A DNA stretch of 5,462 nucleotides from an uncultured Faecalibacterium sp. (GTDB lineage: Bacteria > Bacillota > Clostridia > Oscillospirales > Ruminococcaceae). The DNA lies in the NCBI GenBank assembly GCA_937915335.1, contig CALDLZ010000288.1:1-5462 (forward strand), read 5' to 3'. The position numbers and the translations under genes are program-made. Below the pieces are notes generated by a model. It was given only the letters and a program-made list of their open reading frames with translations. It was not told the origin of the DNA and did no database searches. Of this stretch, positions 1 through 5,462 are shown piece after piece (position 1 is the stretch's first letter; each line of letters begins with the position of its first letter).

Positions 1-1
1 T

Positions 2-838
2 CTATTGAATAATGGCGTAAAAATGCCTGTAATCGGATATGGTGTTTTCCAGATTCGGGATGAAAAACAATGTGAGCAGTGTGTCGTTGATGCTGTTGAA
101 ACAGGATACCGCCTGATCGACACTGCCGCCGTTTACGGCAATGAAGAAGCAGTCGGACGTGCTGTCCGCCGCTGCGGTATTCCGAGAGAGGAACTGTTTT
201 TGACAAGCAAACTGTGGGTGCAGGATGCCAGTTATGAGGGAGCTAAGGTTGCCATTGACCGTTCCTTGAAGAACTTGCAGACCGATTACCTCGACCTCTA
301 CTTGATTCATCGTCCGTTTGGCGACTACCACGGCGCATGGCGGGCTATGGAAGAAGCTGTTGATGCCGGAAAGCTCCGTGCTATCGGCATTTCAAGTTTC
401 GAGGACAGCCGTGTGACCGATTTAATTCTGACCCATCGTACCGTTCCCGCAGTCAATCAAATCGAATGCCACCCTTTCCACCAGCAGGAAAAAAGCCGCA
501 GCTTTTTGAGTGATTTGGGTATCGTGACCGAAGCATGGGCTCCCTTTGCCGAAGGAAAACATGACCTGTTCCAAAATGAAGTTTTAACAAGTATCGGTAG
601 AAAGTATGGGAAAAGTCCGGCGCAGGTCATTCTGCGCTGGAATCTGCAGCGCGGCATTGTTCCACTGCCAAAATCTGTCCGAAAGGAACGGATGCAACAG
701 AACCTTGACATCTTTGACTTCGCATTGACGAATTCGGACATGGAAGCTATCCGCAAACTGGAACGTGGGGAGACACTGTTTGCCAGCAACGCTGACCCGG
801 AGTACGTCAAACTGATTCACGGTATCAAGATTCACTAA
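2..838 (+). CDS. Aldo/keto reductase, 5' end truncated by window edge
   Basis: NAD(P)H-dependent cytosolic oxidoreductase of the aldo/keto reductase superfamily, which reduces aldehydes and ketones to alcohols in a TIM barrel. Numbering from the TTG codon at 5, the catalytic tetrad is visible: Asp39 (in IDTA), Tyr44 (in AVYGNE), Lys69 (in TSKLW) and His102 (in LIHRPFGDY). NQIECHP (151-157) and the C-terminal PKSVRKERMQQN motif (222-233) that grips the cofactor phosphate are also present. The protein opens at LNNGVKMPVIGYG, a strand that family members usually reach after about five or six further residues. The frame is open to the window edge, so the true start probably lies upstream and the TTG at 5 is probably internal. 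The C-terminus is complete. It is the first visible gene of a tight operon; the MATE gene starts 10 bases after its stop. Close to the 2,5-diketo-gluconate/methylglyoxal reductase-type bacterial AKRs; the substrate is unknown. Confidence 0.93.
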   Translation, partial: LLNNGVKMPVIGYGVFQIRDEKQCEQCVVDAVETGYRLIDTAAVYGNEEAVGRAVRRCGIPREELFLTSKLWVQDASYEGAKVAIDRSLKNLQTDYLDLYLIHRPFGDYHGAWRAMEEAVDAGKLRAIGISSFEDSRVTDLILTHRTVPAVNQIECHPFHQQEKSRSFLSDLGIVTEAWAPFAEGKHDLFQNEVLTSIGRKYGKSPAQVILRWNLQRGIVPLPKSVRKERMQQNLDIFDFALTNSDMEAIRKLERGETLFASNADPEYVKLIHGIKIH

Positions 839-843
839 GGCGG
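837..843 (+). promoter_or_regulatory. Ribosome binding site of the MATE gene
   Basis: AAGGCGG lies five bases before the ATG at 849. It overlaps the TAA stop codon of the preceding reductase, so ribosomes ending on one gene are placed to start the next. It supports ATG 849 as the start. Confidence 0.7.
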
Positions 844-848
844 TATCT

Positions 849-2222
849 ATGGAAGCAACGGAAAAAACAGAACTTTTTGAACGCACTCCGATTCGGAAAG
901 CTGCATTGACACTGGTAGTTCCGACCGTGATCAGCCAGCTTGTTGTGCTGATTTACAACATGGCAGATACATGGTTCATCGGGCAGACCGGCGACCCATA
1001 TCAAGTAGCGGCAGTAACGGTGACTTACCCTATTTTTATGCTGTTGAACGCTCTTGCTAATCTGTTTGGCATTGGCGGAAGCAGCCTGATCTCCCGCTTG
1101 CTGGGTAGCGGAGAGCAGAAGCGAACCGGCACCGTTGCAACGTTTTCGCTCTGGGCCGCAGGCAGCGCAGCACTTGCGTATGCGCTGCTGTGCAGAACAT
1201 TTGACCGACAGTTCCTTTCGATGCTTGGAACGGATGCCGGTACGATGGGCTATGCACAGGACTATCTTTTCTGGACCGTCATCATCGGTGGTATTCCCAC
1301 TGTGCTGAATCTGGTTCTTGCAAATCTGATTCGGGCACAGGGAGAAGCTAGAACTTCCAGCATCGGCATGTCGCTGGGCGGTGTTCTGAATGTGCTGCTG
1401 GACTCCCTTTTCATTTTCGGGCTGCAGATGGGTGTAGCCGGTGCAGCACTGGCCACCTGTCTTTCTAATACGGCATCCATGCTGTTCCTGCTGGCGCATA
1501 CCATCCGTCACCAGAACGAAAGCCTTGTAAAATTTTCACTCTTGCCGAAGCGCATTGACCGCTCTGCCCATGGGCAGATCTACTCCATTGGAACGCCTGC
1601 TGCCTTGCAGATCATTCTCGCTTCTATTTCCAATGCCGTTCTGCTGCGGCTGATGTCCGGCTATGCGGTGGCTGCGATTTCCGGCATGGGCGTCATGCAG
1701 AAAGTGGAGAGCATCCCGTTTCAGGCTATCATGGGTATCTCTAACGGTATTTTGCCGTTGATTGCCTACAACTATGCTTCCGGCAACCGGGAACGGATGC
1801 GGCAGGCTGTGCGCTATGCACTGACAAGAGGGCTTTTCTTTGCCTGTATTTTCTTTGTGCTGTGCGAGGTGTTTGCGCCGCAGATCGTGCGCTTCTTTAT
1901 TGCAGATGCGGCTTCGGTGGCCTACGGTGCGGCCTTTGTCCGCCTGCGGATTCTTGCACTGCCGTTTATCACAACTGAATTTATGCTCATTGCAGTTTTT
2001 CAGGGCATTGGCGGCGCAAAACAGGCGTTTTTCCTCTCTCTGTTCCGCAAGGGGATTCTGGATTTGCCGTTGATGATACTGGCAGACCGCATCTGGCCCA
2101 TGTACGGTCTGATGCTGGTACAACCATTTATGGAGTTCTGCGGCTGCTGTATTGCGCTGGCACTGTACCGCGCTGTTCACCGAAACTCGCAGCTGCAATT
2201 TGAAACAACAGGAGGTAACTGA
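849..2222 (+). CDS. MATE family efflux transporter
   Basis: Integral membrane exporter of the multi-antimicrobial extrusion family (MepA/NorM-like), expected to push organic cations, drugs or metabolites out in exchange for Na+ or H+. The 457 residues match the usual 440-470 for 12 transmembrane helices. Seen in the sequence: hydrophobic helices throughout, starting at about residue 18; the YNMADTWFIGQTGD signature of helix 1 and the following loop (36-49); RAQGEARTS (162-170); LNVLLDSLFIFG (180-191) followed by GVAGAALAT (195-203); and QGIGGAKQAFFLSLFRKG (385-402) in the second half. These reflect the two pseudo-symmetric six-helix halves. No frameshift or gap is visible. It sits between two aldo/keto reductase genes, which suggests export of a product or precursor of those enzymes (inference). 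The last four codons contain the ribosome binding site of the next gene. Substrate specificity cannot be predicted. Confidence 0.96.
   Translation: MEATEKTELFERTPIRKAALTLVVPTVISQLVVLIYNMADTWFIGQTGDPYQVAAVTVTYPIFMLLNALANLFGIGGSSLISRLLGSGEQKRTGTVATFSLWAAGSAALAYALLCRTFDRQFLSMLGTDAGTMGYAQDYLFWTVIIGGIPTVLNLVLANLIRAQGEARTSSIGMSLGGVLNVLLDSLFIFGLQMGVAGAALATCLSNTASMLFLLAHTIRHQNESLVKFSLLPKRIDRSAHGQIYSIGTPAALQIILASISNAVLLRLMSGYAVAAISGMGVMQKVESIPFQAIMGISNGILPLIAYNYASGNRERMRQAVRYALTRGLFFACIFFVLCEVFAPQIVRFFIADAASVAYGAAFVRLRILALPFITTEFMLIAVFQGIGGAKQAFFLSLFRKGILDLPLMILADRIWPMYGLMLVQPFMEFCGCCIALALYRAVHRNSQLQFETTGGN
2210..2216 (+). promoter_or_regulatory. Near-consensus ribosome binding site for second reductase
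   Basis: AGGAGGT lies eight bases before ATG 2225 and inside the final codons of the MATE gene. It is the best Shine-Dalgarno match in the window, so this reductase may be translated more efficiently than its neighbours (inference). Confidence 0.85.
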
Positions 2223-2224
2223 AA

Positions 2225-3079
2225 ATGAAACAACCGATGATCACGTTGAACGATGGAAACCGCATTCCGCAGATGGGCCTTGGTGTTTATCTGATTCGGG
2301 GTGACGAGCCGACCCGTGAAGCCTGCCTTGCAGCATTGCAGATGGGGTATTGCCATATTGATACCGCCCATGCTTACCAGAATGAGCGCGGCGTGGGTGC
2401 GGCCGTTCGGGAAAGCGGCATCCCCCGTGAAGAAATCTGGATTACCAGCAAGCTCTGGCCAAGTGAGTACGGCGAAGGTAAGACGATGGAGGGAATCGAC
2501 AAAATGCTTCACCGTCTTGGCACGGATTATATCGACCTGCTGCTGCTGCATCAGCAGTTTGGCGATTACCTTGGTGCATGGCACGATATGGAAAAAGCTG
2601 TGGCACAAGGCAAAGTCCGCTCCATCGGTCTGTCCAACTTTGAATCGGAACGATTGGAAGAAGTGCTGACCGCCGCCAAGATTAAGCCTGCTGTTTTGCA
2701 GGTGGAGTGCCATCCGTATTACCAGCAGACTGCACTCAAAGAGCGCATCACGCCTTACGGAACAAAAATCGAGTGCTGGTATCCTTTGGGCCATGCGGAT
2801 GCCGGACTGCTGAATGAACCGCTGTTTGTACAGCTTGGCAAAAAATACGGCAAGAGCAACGCCCAGATCATTCTGCGCTGGCACATTCAGGAAGGCAACA
2901 TCATCTTCCCGAAAACGACCAATCCGCAGCATATGAAAGACAACTTTGACATTTTTGACTTTGCACTAAGCGATGAAGAAATGGCTGAAATCCGCAAATT
3001 GGATAAAGGGCAGCGTTTCTTTACTATGACCCTTGCCGAGCAGGAAGCCCATCTGAGCCAGTTTGTCCCGGCAGATTGA
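2225..3079 (+). CDS. Aldo/keto reductase, full length
   Basis: Second cytosolic NAD(P)H-dependent aldo/keto reductase, 284 residues, a normal full length. The catalytic tetrad is Asp46 (in HIDTAHAY), Tyr51, Lys76 (in TSKLW) and His109 (in LLLHQQFGDY). GLSNFE (135-140) and QVECHPYYQQ (159-168) are further family signatures. The start ATG is fixed by AGGAGGT eight bases upstream and by the expected N-terminal strand ITLNDGNRIPQMGLG. It is clearly paralogous to the first reductase along its whole length but diverged rather than a recent copy. One difference stands out: the cofactor-phosphate segment reads PKTTNPQHMKDN (229-240), where the first paralogue has PKSVRKERMQQN, so two basic side chains (Arg226, Lys227) and a third (Arg229, here His236) are replaced. 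This might weaken NADPH preference (inference). It begins two bases after the MATE stop and ends 10 bases before the acetyltransferase ATG. Confidence 0.96.
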   Translation: MKQPMITLNDGNRIPQMGLGVYLIRGDEPTREACLAALQMGYCHIDTAHAYQNERGVGAAVRESGIPREEIWITSKLWPSEYGEGKTMEGIDKMLHRLGTDYIDLLLLHQQFGDYLGAWHDMEKAVAQGKVRSIGLSNFESERLEEVLTAAKIKPAVLQVECHPYYQQTALKERITPYGTKIECWYPLGHADAGLLNEPLFVQLGKKYGKSNAQIILRWHIQEGNIIFPKTTNPQHMKDNFDIFDFALSDEEMAEIRKLDKGQRFFTMTLAEQEAHLSQFVPAD

Positions 3080-3085
3080 AGGAGA
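3079..3085 (+). promoter_or_regulatory. Ribosome binding site of the acetyltransferase gene
   Basis: AAGGAGA lies four bases before ATG 3090. This decides the start against the in-frame TTG at 3063, which lies within the upstream reductase and has no such site. Confidence 0.75.
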
Positions 3086-3089
3086 ACGC

Positions 3090-3659
3090 ATGGAGAAAGA
3101 TAAATTTGAACGGGTCGATATGCGCGCCCCGGATTATCAAGGAACGTGGGCAGAGATGGCTCGTTCCAGCAGTCTGTGTTTCAAAATCAATCACACAGAC
3201 CCAATGGATGAAACTGCCCAAAGCCTTGTGCGTGAACTGATTCCGGGTATGCCGAAGAGCAGTCATATCGTACCCCCTATGCAAATCGACATAGGCGCAA
3301 ATGTAAAAATTGGAAATCATGTTTTCATCAATCACAGCTTGACGGTCATGGCGAGGGGCAGCATTGAAATCGAGGATGACGTGATGATTGGGCCGGGAGC
3401 TAGTCTGTTGACAGCCAACCATGATCTGTATGACCATCAGGTTTTGCTTTGCGGAAAAGTCACCATTAAGAAAAACGCATGGATTGGTGCAAAGGCTATG
3501 ATTCTTCCCGGTGTAACTGTAGGTGAAAACGCTATTGTGGCCGGTGGCTCCGTTGTCACAAAAGATGTAGAGGCAAACACTGTGGTCGGCGGAAATCCGG
3601 TGCGTGTTCTGAAATATCTGGCAGCCACTCCTGTGGGAGGAAAGGAAGATGTAACATGA
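3090..3659 (+). CDS. Hexapeptide-repeat acyltransferase, Maa/NodL/LacA type
   Basis: Cytosolic left-handed beta-helix O- or N-acetyltransferase that would use acetyl-CoA; proteins of this class work as trimers with active sites between subunits. The 189 residues fit the maltose/galactoside acetyltransferase family. An N-terminal helical segment (about 1-58) precedes hexapeptide repeats, for example IDIGAN-VKIGNH (66-77), IEIEDD-VMIGPG (92-103), and a second block AWIGAKAMILPGVTVGENAIVAG from 130, ending in the family's VVGGNPVRVLKYL. His111 in TANHDLYDH (108-116) appears to match the catalytic histidine of LacA, and Asn81 in VFINHSLTV its substrate-binding asparagine; both alignments are by eye. 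The substrate could be a sugar, or a metabolite handled by the neighbouring enzymes. The stop codon shares an ATGA with the following flavodoxin start, so the two are probably translationally coupled. Confidence 0.93.
   Translation: MEKDKFERVDMRAPDYQGTWAEMARSSSLCFKINHTDPMDETAQSLVRELIPGMPKSSHIVPPMQIDIGANVKIGNHVFINHSLTVMARGSIEIEDDVMIGPGASLLTANHDLYDHQVLLCGKVTIKKNAWIGAKAMILPGVTVGENAIVAGGSVVTKDVEANTVVGGNPVRVLKYLAATPVGGKEDVT
3642..3648 (+). promoter_or_regulatory. Ribosome binding site of the flavodoxin lipoprotein gene
   Basis: AAGGAAG lies seven bases before ATG 3656, with a second purine-rich GGGAGG just before it at 3635-3640. Both lie inside the acetyltransferase coding end and support the ATG in the ATGA overlap as the start. 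Confidence 0.7.
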
Positions 3660-4384
3660 AGAAATTACTGTCTATCTTATGTGTTACATTTTTGCTGGCA
3701 ATTCTCACCGCCTGTGGAAACTCTACTTCTGCCGAGGCCATTTCAACGGAAGCCGCAGGAGCAGCTTCCAGTCAAAACATGCAGTCTGCCTCATCCGGCA
3801 AAACAAGGGCGAACACTTCGCATGAAAATGATACCGCACAATCCACGCAAGCAGAGGAAGAAAATAAGATGCTGGTCGTTTATTTTTCTCTTGCGGGTGA
3901 ACAGTACAATGTCGGCGTGGTGGAAGAAGGAAACACCAGCATTATCGCTCACATGATTGCAGAGCAGACAGGTGCCGATCTTTTTGAAATTGAAGCCACC
4001 ACACCATATCCTACTTCGCACAGCGAGCTGTTGGATGTATCCCGGCAGGAAATGACCAGCCATGCCCGCCCAGAGATTGCTGGTACTGTGGACAATATGG
4101 ATGATTATGACACGATATTTATCGGTTACCCGATTTGGTGGGCAGATATGCCAATGATCGTCTACAATTTTTTGGAGAGTTATGATTTGTCCGGCAAGAC
4201 CATCGTGCCATTCTGCACCCATGGCGGCAGCGGACTCTCCAATACCGAATCCGCGATTGCCAACATTACAGGCGGCACAATGAAGGACGGCCTTGCTATT
4301 CCCGGCACGACTGCACAGAATGACCGGGAGACAGCCAGAAGTGAGGTCACGAAATGGCTAAAGGAAGGTGGTTTTGTTGAATAG
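3656..4384 (+). CDS. Flavodoxin-domain lipoprotein
   Basis: Predicted FMN-binding protein anchored on the outer face of the cytoplasmic membrane. The N-terminus is a type II signal peptide: MKKLL, a hydrophobic core, and lipobox LTAC with Cys20 as the lipidated residue. Residues 21 to about 70 form a Ser/Thr/Ala-rich, low-complexity linker. The flavodoxin fold fills about 72-242: strand MLVVYFS (72-78) followed by the phosphate-loop region LAGEQYNVG (79-87) and GNTSIIAHMI (92-101); then DDYDTIFIGYPIWWADMP (149-166), with the Trp pair expected near the isoalloxazine ring; then KTIVPFCTHGGSG (181-193). This is the Flavodoxin_4 style of domain (PF12682), which is commonly cytosolic and about 160-180 residues long; the added signal and linker explain the 242 residues. 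The role is probably electron transfer to or from an unknown surface partner. It overlaps its upstream neighbour by four bases and its downstream neighbour by eight. Confidence 0.94.
   Translation: MKKLLSILCVTFLLAILTACGNSTSAEAISTEAAGAASSQNMQSASSGKTRANTSHENDTAQSTQAEEENKMLVVYFSLAGEQYNVGVVEEGNTSIIAHMIAEQTGADLFEIEATTPYPTSHSELLDVSRQEMTSHARPEIAGTVDNMDDYDTIFIGYPIWWADMPMIVYNFLESYDLSGKTIVPFCTHGGSGLSNTESAIANITGGTMKDGLAIPGTTAQNDRETARSEVTKWLKEGGFVE
4361..4368 (+). promoter_or_regulatory. Ribosome binding site deciding the NTF2-like lipoprotein start
   Basis: AAGGAAGG lies eight bases before TTG 4377 and five before TTG 4374. The GTG at 4368 overlaps this site and so could not use it. I therefore prefer TTG 4377, with TTG 4374 as the alternative. 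Confidence 0.55.
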
Positions 4385-4970
4385 TCGATGCCGGAAGCTC
4401 TCTCTCATAATGCTGGCTGTGGGAATAATCGTGCTCCTTTCGGCCTGCGGAACGGAACAAAAGAGTTTGGTCGAGCAGCCTCCCGTGAAAACCGTGCCAA
4501 CCAATACGGAGAAAAGTGATTCCAGCAACAAAACGGAAGCGGGTGCAGTGGACTTGGATTTTTCGATTTTTAGCAACGTAGAAATTATCGGCATAGATTT
4601 ATCTGAATTGAGTGCTGAAGAGCAGGCTGTCCTCTATCAGCAGGCAAGATATTGTCAGGCTATGACCGAGGCTGATACAGAAACTATGGCGGAGATCACA
4701 TCCCCGGATATGATTTTTACCCACATGAGTGGCAGACAGCAAACAAGAGAAGAATACTTTGCAGATATAGAGGACGGTAATCTGCAATACTTTACGATTG
4801 GAATTGAAAATCCGGTAGTAAATATCAATGACAACGATGCGTCGGTATCCTATACTTCTGTTTTGAATGCAAATGCCTATGGAGCCAGGGGCACTTATCG
4901 AATTGATGGAACCCACTGGTATGAGAAGCAGAATGAAAACTGGATCGCATGCAATGCACCTGAACAATGA
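4377..4970 (+). CDS. NTF2/SnoaL-like (DUF4440-type) lipoprotein
   Basis: Small lipoprotein with an NTF2-like cone-shaped domain, a fold used for ligand binding, for isomerase/hydrolase-type chemistry, or as a dimeric scaffold. With start TTG 4377 it has 197 residues. The signal peptide has basic residues (RCRK), a hydrophobic stretch (about 8-21) and lipobox LSAC with Cys24. A Ser/Thr/Lys-rich linker runs to about residue 60. The domain (about 81-195) begins with a helix containing QARYCQAMTEADTETM, followed by ITSPDMIFTHMSGRQQTREEYF (107-128), which has the His-Met-x-Gly-x-Gln-Thr pattern seen in NTF2-like/DUF4440 proteins, and ends with beta strands including ASVSYTSVLNANAYG and THWYEKQNENWIA. 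It overlaps the end of the flavodoxin gene by eight bases. The shared export route and overlap suggest the two act together at the cell surface (inference). Function beyond the fold is unknown. The start could be GTG 4368 (200 residues) or TTG 4374. Confidence 0.85.
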   Translation: MNSRCRKLSLIMLAVGIIVLLSACGTEQKSLVEQPPVKTVPTNTEKSDSSNKTEAGAVDLDFSIFSNVEIIGIDLSELSAEEQAVLYQQARYCQAMTEADTETMAEITSPDMIFTHMSGRQQTREEYFADIEDGNLQYFTIGIENPVVNINDNDASVSYTSVLNANAYGARGTYRIDGTHWYEKQNENWIACNAPEQ

Positions 4971-5109
4971 AGAAAAAATTAGAATCATAGCAAACTACGG
5001 GATCGTGCTGCACTTACTTTTGCCTTTGCTAATCGTTGACCACTGCTTTACCGTACGGATGTATGAGTTAAAATAAGGACAATTATATAGAATATTGTTA
5101 CACTCGCTT
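4971..5109 (+). other. Post-operon segment with short, unconvincing reading frames
   Basis: Between the last clear gene and the terminator no frame gives a convincing protein. One frame runs from ATG 4954 to TAA 5076, giving 40 residues with a hydrophobic stretch IVLHLLLPLLIVDH, but there is no ribosome binding site before it and it overlaps the end of the NTF2-like gene. A second, beginning with ATG 4967 in an ATGA overlap, encodes only MKKKLES. A third, in frame with the NTF2-like gene but after its stop, reads HSKLRDRAALTFAFANR (4986-5036) and then stops at 5037 and 5064. This could be decayed coding DNA or simply the 3' untranslated end of the operon mRNA. I do not recognise any of the three. 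Confidence 0.3.
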
Positions 5110-5148
5110 GAAACGGCGGCTTTGATTTTCAGAGCCGCCGTTTCTTTT
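5110..5148 (+). terminator. Strong intrinsic terminator of the operon
   Basis: Perfect 12-bp arms pair 5110-5121 (GAAACGGCGGCT) with 5133-5144 (AGCCGCCGTTTC). Three more inner pairs (one G-U wobble, one A-U, one G-C) extend the stem to 15 bp and close a five-base loop ATTTT at 5125-5129. The right arm runs into TTTT at 5145-5148, after the TTT inside the stem. A GC-rich stem followed by a T run on the plus strand is the classic Rho-independent form and marks the end of the six-gene transcript. The AAAC at the left base of the stem is a poor T-tract equivalent on the minus strand, so activity for opposing transcription would be weaker. Confidence 0.93.
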
Positions 5149-5462
5149 CGTTTGCACAAATTTGTAAATGACTATGATAGCTGATATTATGATGGTTTCC
5201 ATGTGGGATAATTTTCCATAATTGTGAAAATTTCAAAACTGTATTCCAAAACGACCCTGCGGATTCCTATTAGTATAGAAGATTTCAAAATTCTTTGTAA
5301 AATGGCTTTCCTCTAATTCTATAAGTAGGGAAATGAACAAAATCTATATTCTAAAATTAGGCAGTTCAACAAAATTTGAAAATCAGGTTGCCAAACACCC
5401 ATTTTAGATTGTTATAGGTAGAGGGGAACGTTGAAAAAGTGAATTTTCTTTGAATTTTCAAA
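5149..5462. other. AT-rich intergenic region without a supportable gene
   Basis: About 310 bases after the terminator are visibly richer in A/T than the operon. Stop codons are frequent, and I see no frame with both a usable start and a plausible protein on either strand. Repeated short motifs are present: ATTTCAAAA at 5230-5238 and again at 5282-5290; TTTGAAAAT at 5375-5383 with its exact reverse complement ATTTTCAAA at 5454-5462; and TGAATTTTC twice at the right edge (5440-5448 and 5451-5459, period 11). A purine-rich GAGGGGAA (5421-5428) precedes TTG 5431, but that frame stops after three codons. The region may hold the promoter of a gene beyond the window. Confidence 0.6.
5162..5190 (+). 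promoter_or_regulatory. Possible sigma-A promoter (weak)
   Basis: TTGTAA (5162-5167; four of six consensus bases) is separated by exactly 17 bases from TATTAT (5185-5190; five of six). Spacing is ideal and it lies just after a terminator, but the DNA is AT-rich and such matches arise by chance. No gene follows within the window, so any transcript would have a leader of over 260 bases. Confidence 0.2.

Noticed and set aside
825..1511. Minus-strand frame of 228 codons, and another of 220 codons at 1536-2198, opposite the MATE gene
   Set aside because: Both are Cys/His/Gln/Arg-rich translations antisense to hydrophobic membrane-protein codons, with no domain or ribosome binding site.
2177..2932. 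Long minus-strand open frame of 251 codons opposite the second reductase
   Set aside because: It is the antisense shadow of a gene with intact catalytic motifs; the translation has no recognisable domain and is rich in residues typical of shadows.
3063..3089. Earlier TTG start for the acetyltransferase (198 residues)
   Set aside because: It lies inside the reductase gene without a ribosome binding site, while ATG 3090 has AAGGAGA directly upstream.
4368..4376. GTG 4368 as start of the NTF2-like lipoprotein
   Set aside because: The codon overlaps the likely ribosome binding site AAGGAAGG, leaving no spacing; the TTG codons fit better.
5360..5392. Possible hairpin GGCA...TGCC around the AATTTGAAAAT motif
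   Set aside because: Only four Watson-Crick pairs plus G-U wobbles over a long AT-rich loop; not stable enough to call a structure.
5431..5442. Start of a downstream gene at TTG 5431 after GAGGGGAA
   Set aside because: The frame reads three codons and stops; the GTG at 5439 also stops after four codons.
1..5462. CRISPR array, tRNA, rRNA, riboswitch or transposase
   Set aside because: No regularly spaced repeats, no cloverleaf or rRNA-like sequence, and no transposase or integrase motif was seen on either strand by reading.

Overview
The window looks like chromosomal DNA of a gut-type Clostridia (Bacillota). The reasons are strong AGGAGG-like ribosome binding sites, tightly packed co-directional genes, mid-GC genes next to AT-rich intergenic DNA, and protein families typical of anaerobic gut Firmicutes. 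I infer a Faecalibacterium/Ruminococcaceae-like or Lachnospiraceae-like host from style alone and cannot name a species.

Layout: positions 1 to about 4973 hold one plus-strand operon of six genes with gaps of 10 bases or fewer, or short overlaps. In order they encode an aldo/keto reductase (5' end cut by the window edge), a MATE-family multidrug/organic-cation exporter, a second and divergent aldo/keto reductase, a hexapeptide-repeat (Maa/NodL/LacA-like) acetyltransferase, a lipoprotein carrying a flavodoxin domain, and a lipoprotein carrying an NTF2/SnoaL-like domain. The promoter must lie upstream of the window. A short stretch (4971-5109) with small, unconvincing reading frames follows, then a very strong intrinsic terminator at 5110-5148. 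The last ~310 bases are AT-rich and contain no gene I can support.

How the genes may work together (inference): the set resembles a redox-detoxification cassette. The two NAD(P)H-dependent reductases would reduce reactive carbonyls, the acetyltransferase would acetylate a hydroxyl or amine, and the MATE pump would export the substrate or product. The two lipoproteins would act on the outer face of the membrane, one with bound FMN and one as a small-ligand or structural partner. The substrate cannot be read from sequence. The most unusual points are the flavodoxin placed outside the cytoplasm, its overlap with a second lipoprotein gene, and the two reductases flanking the exporter with different cofactor-phosphate motifs.
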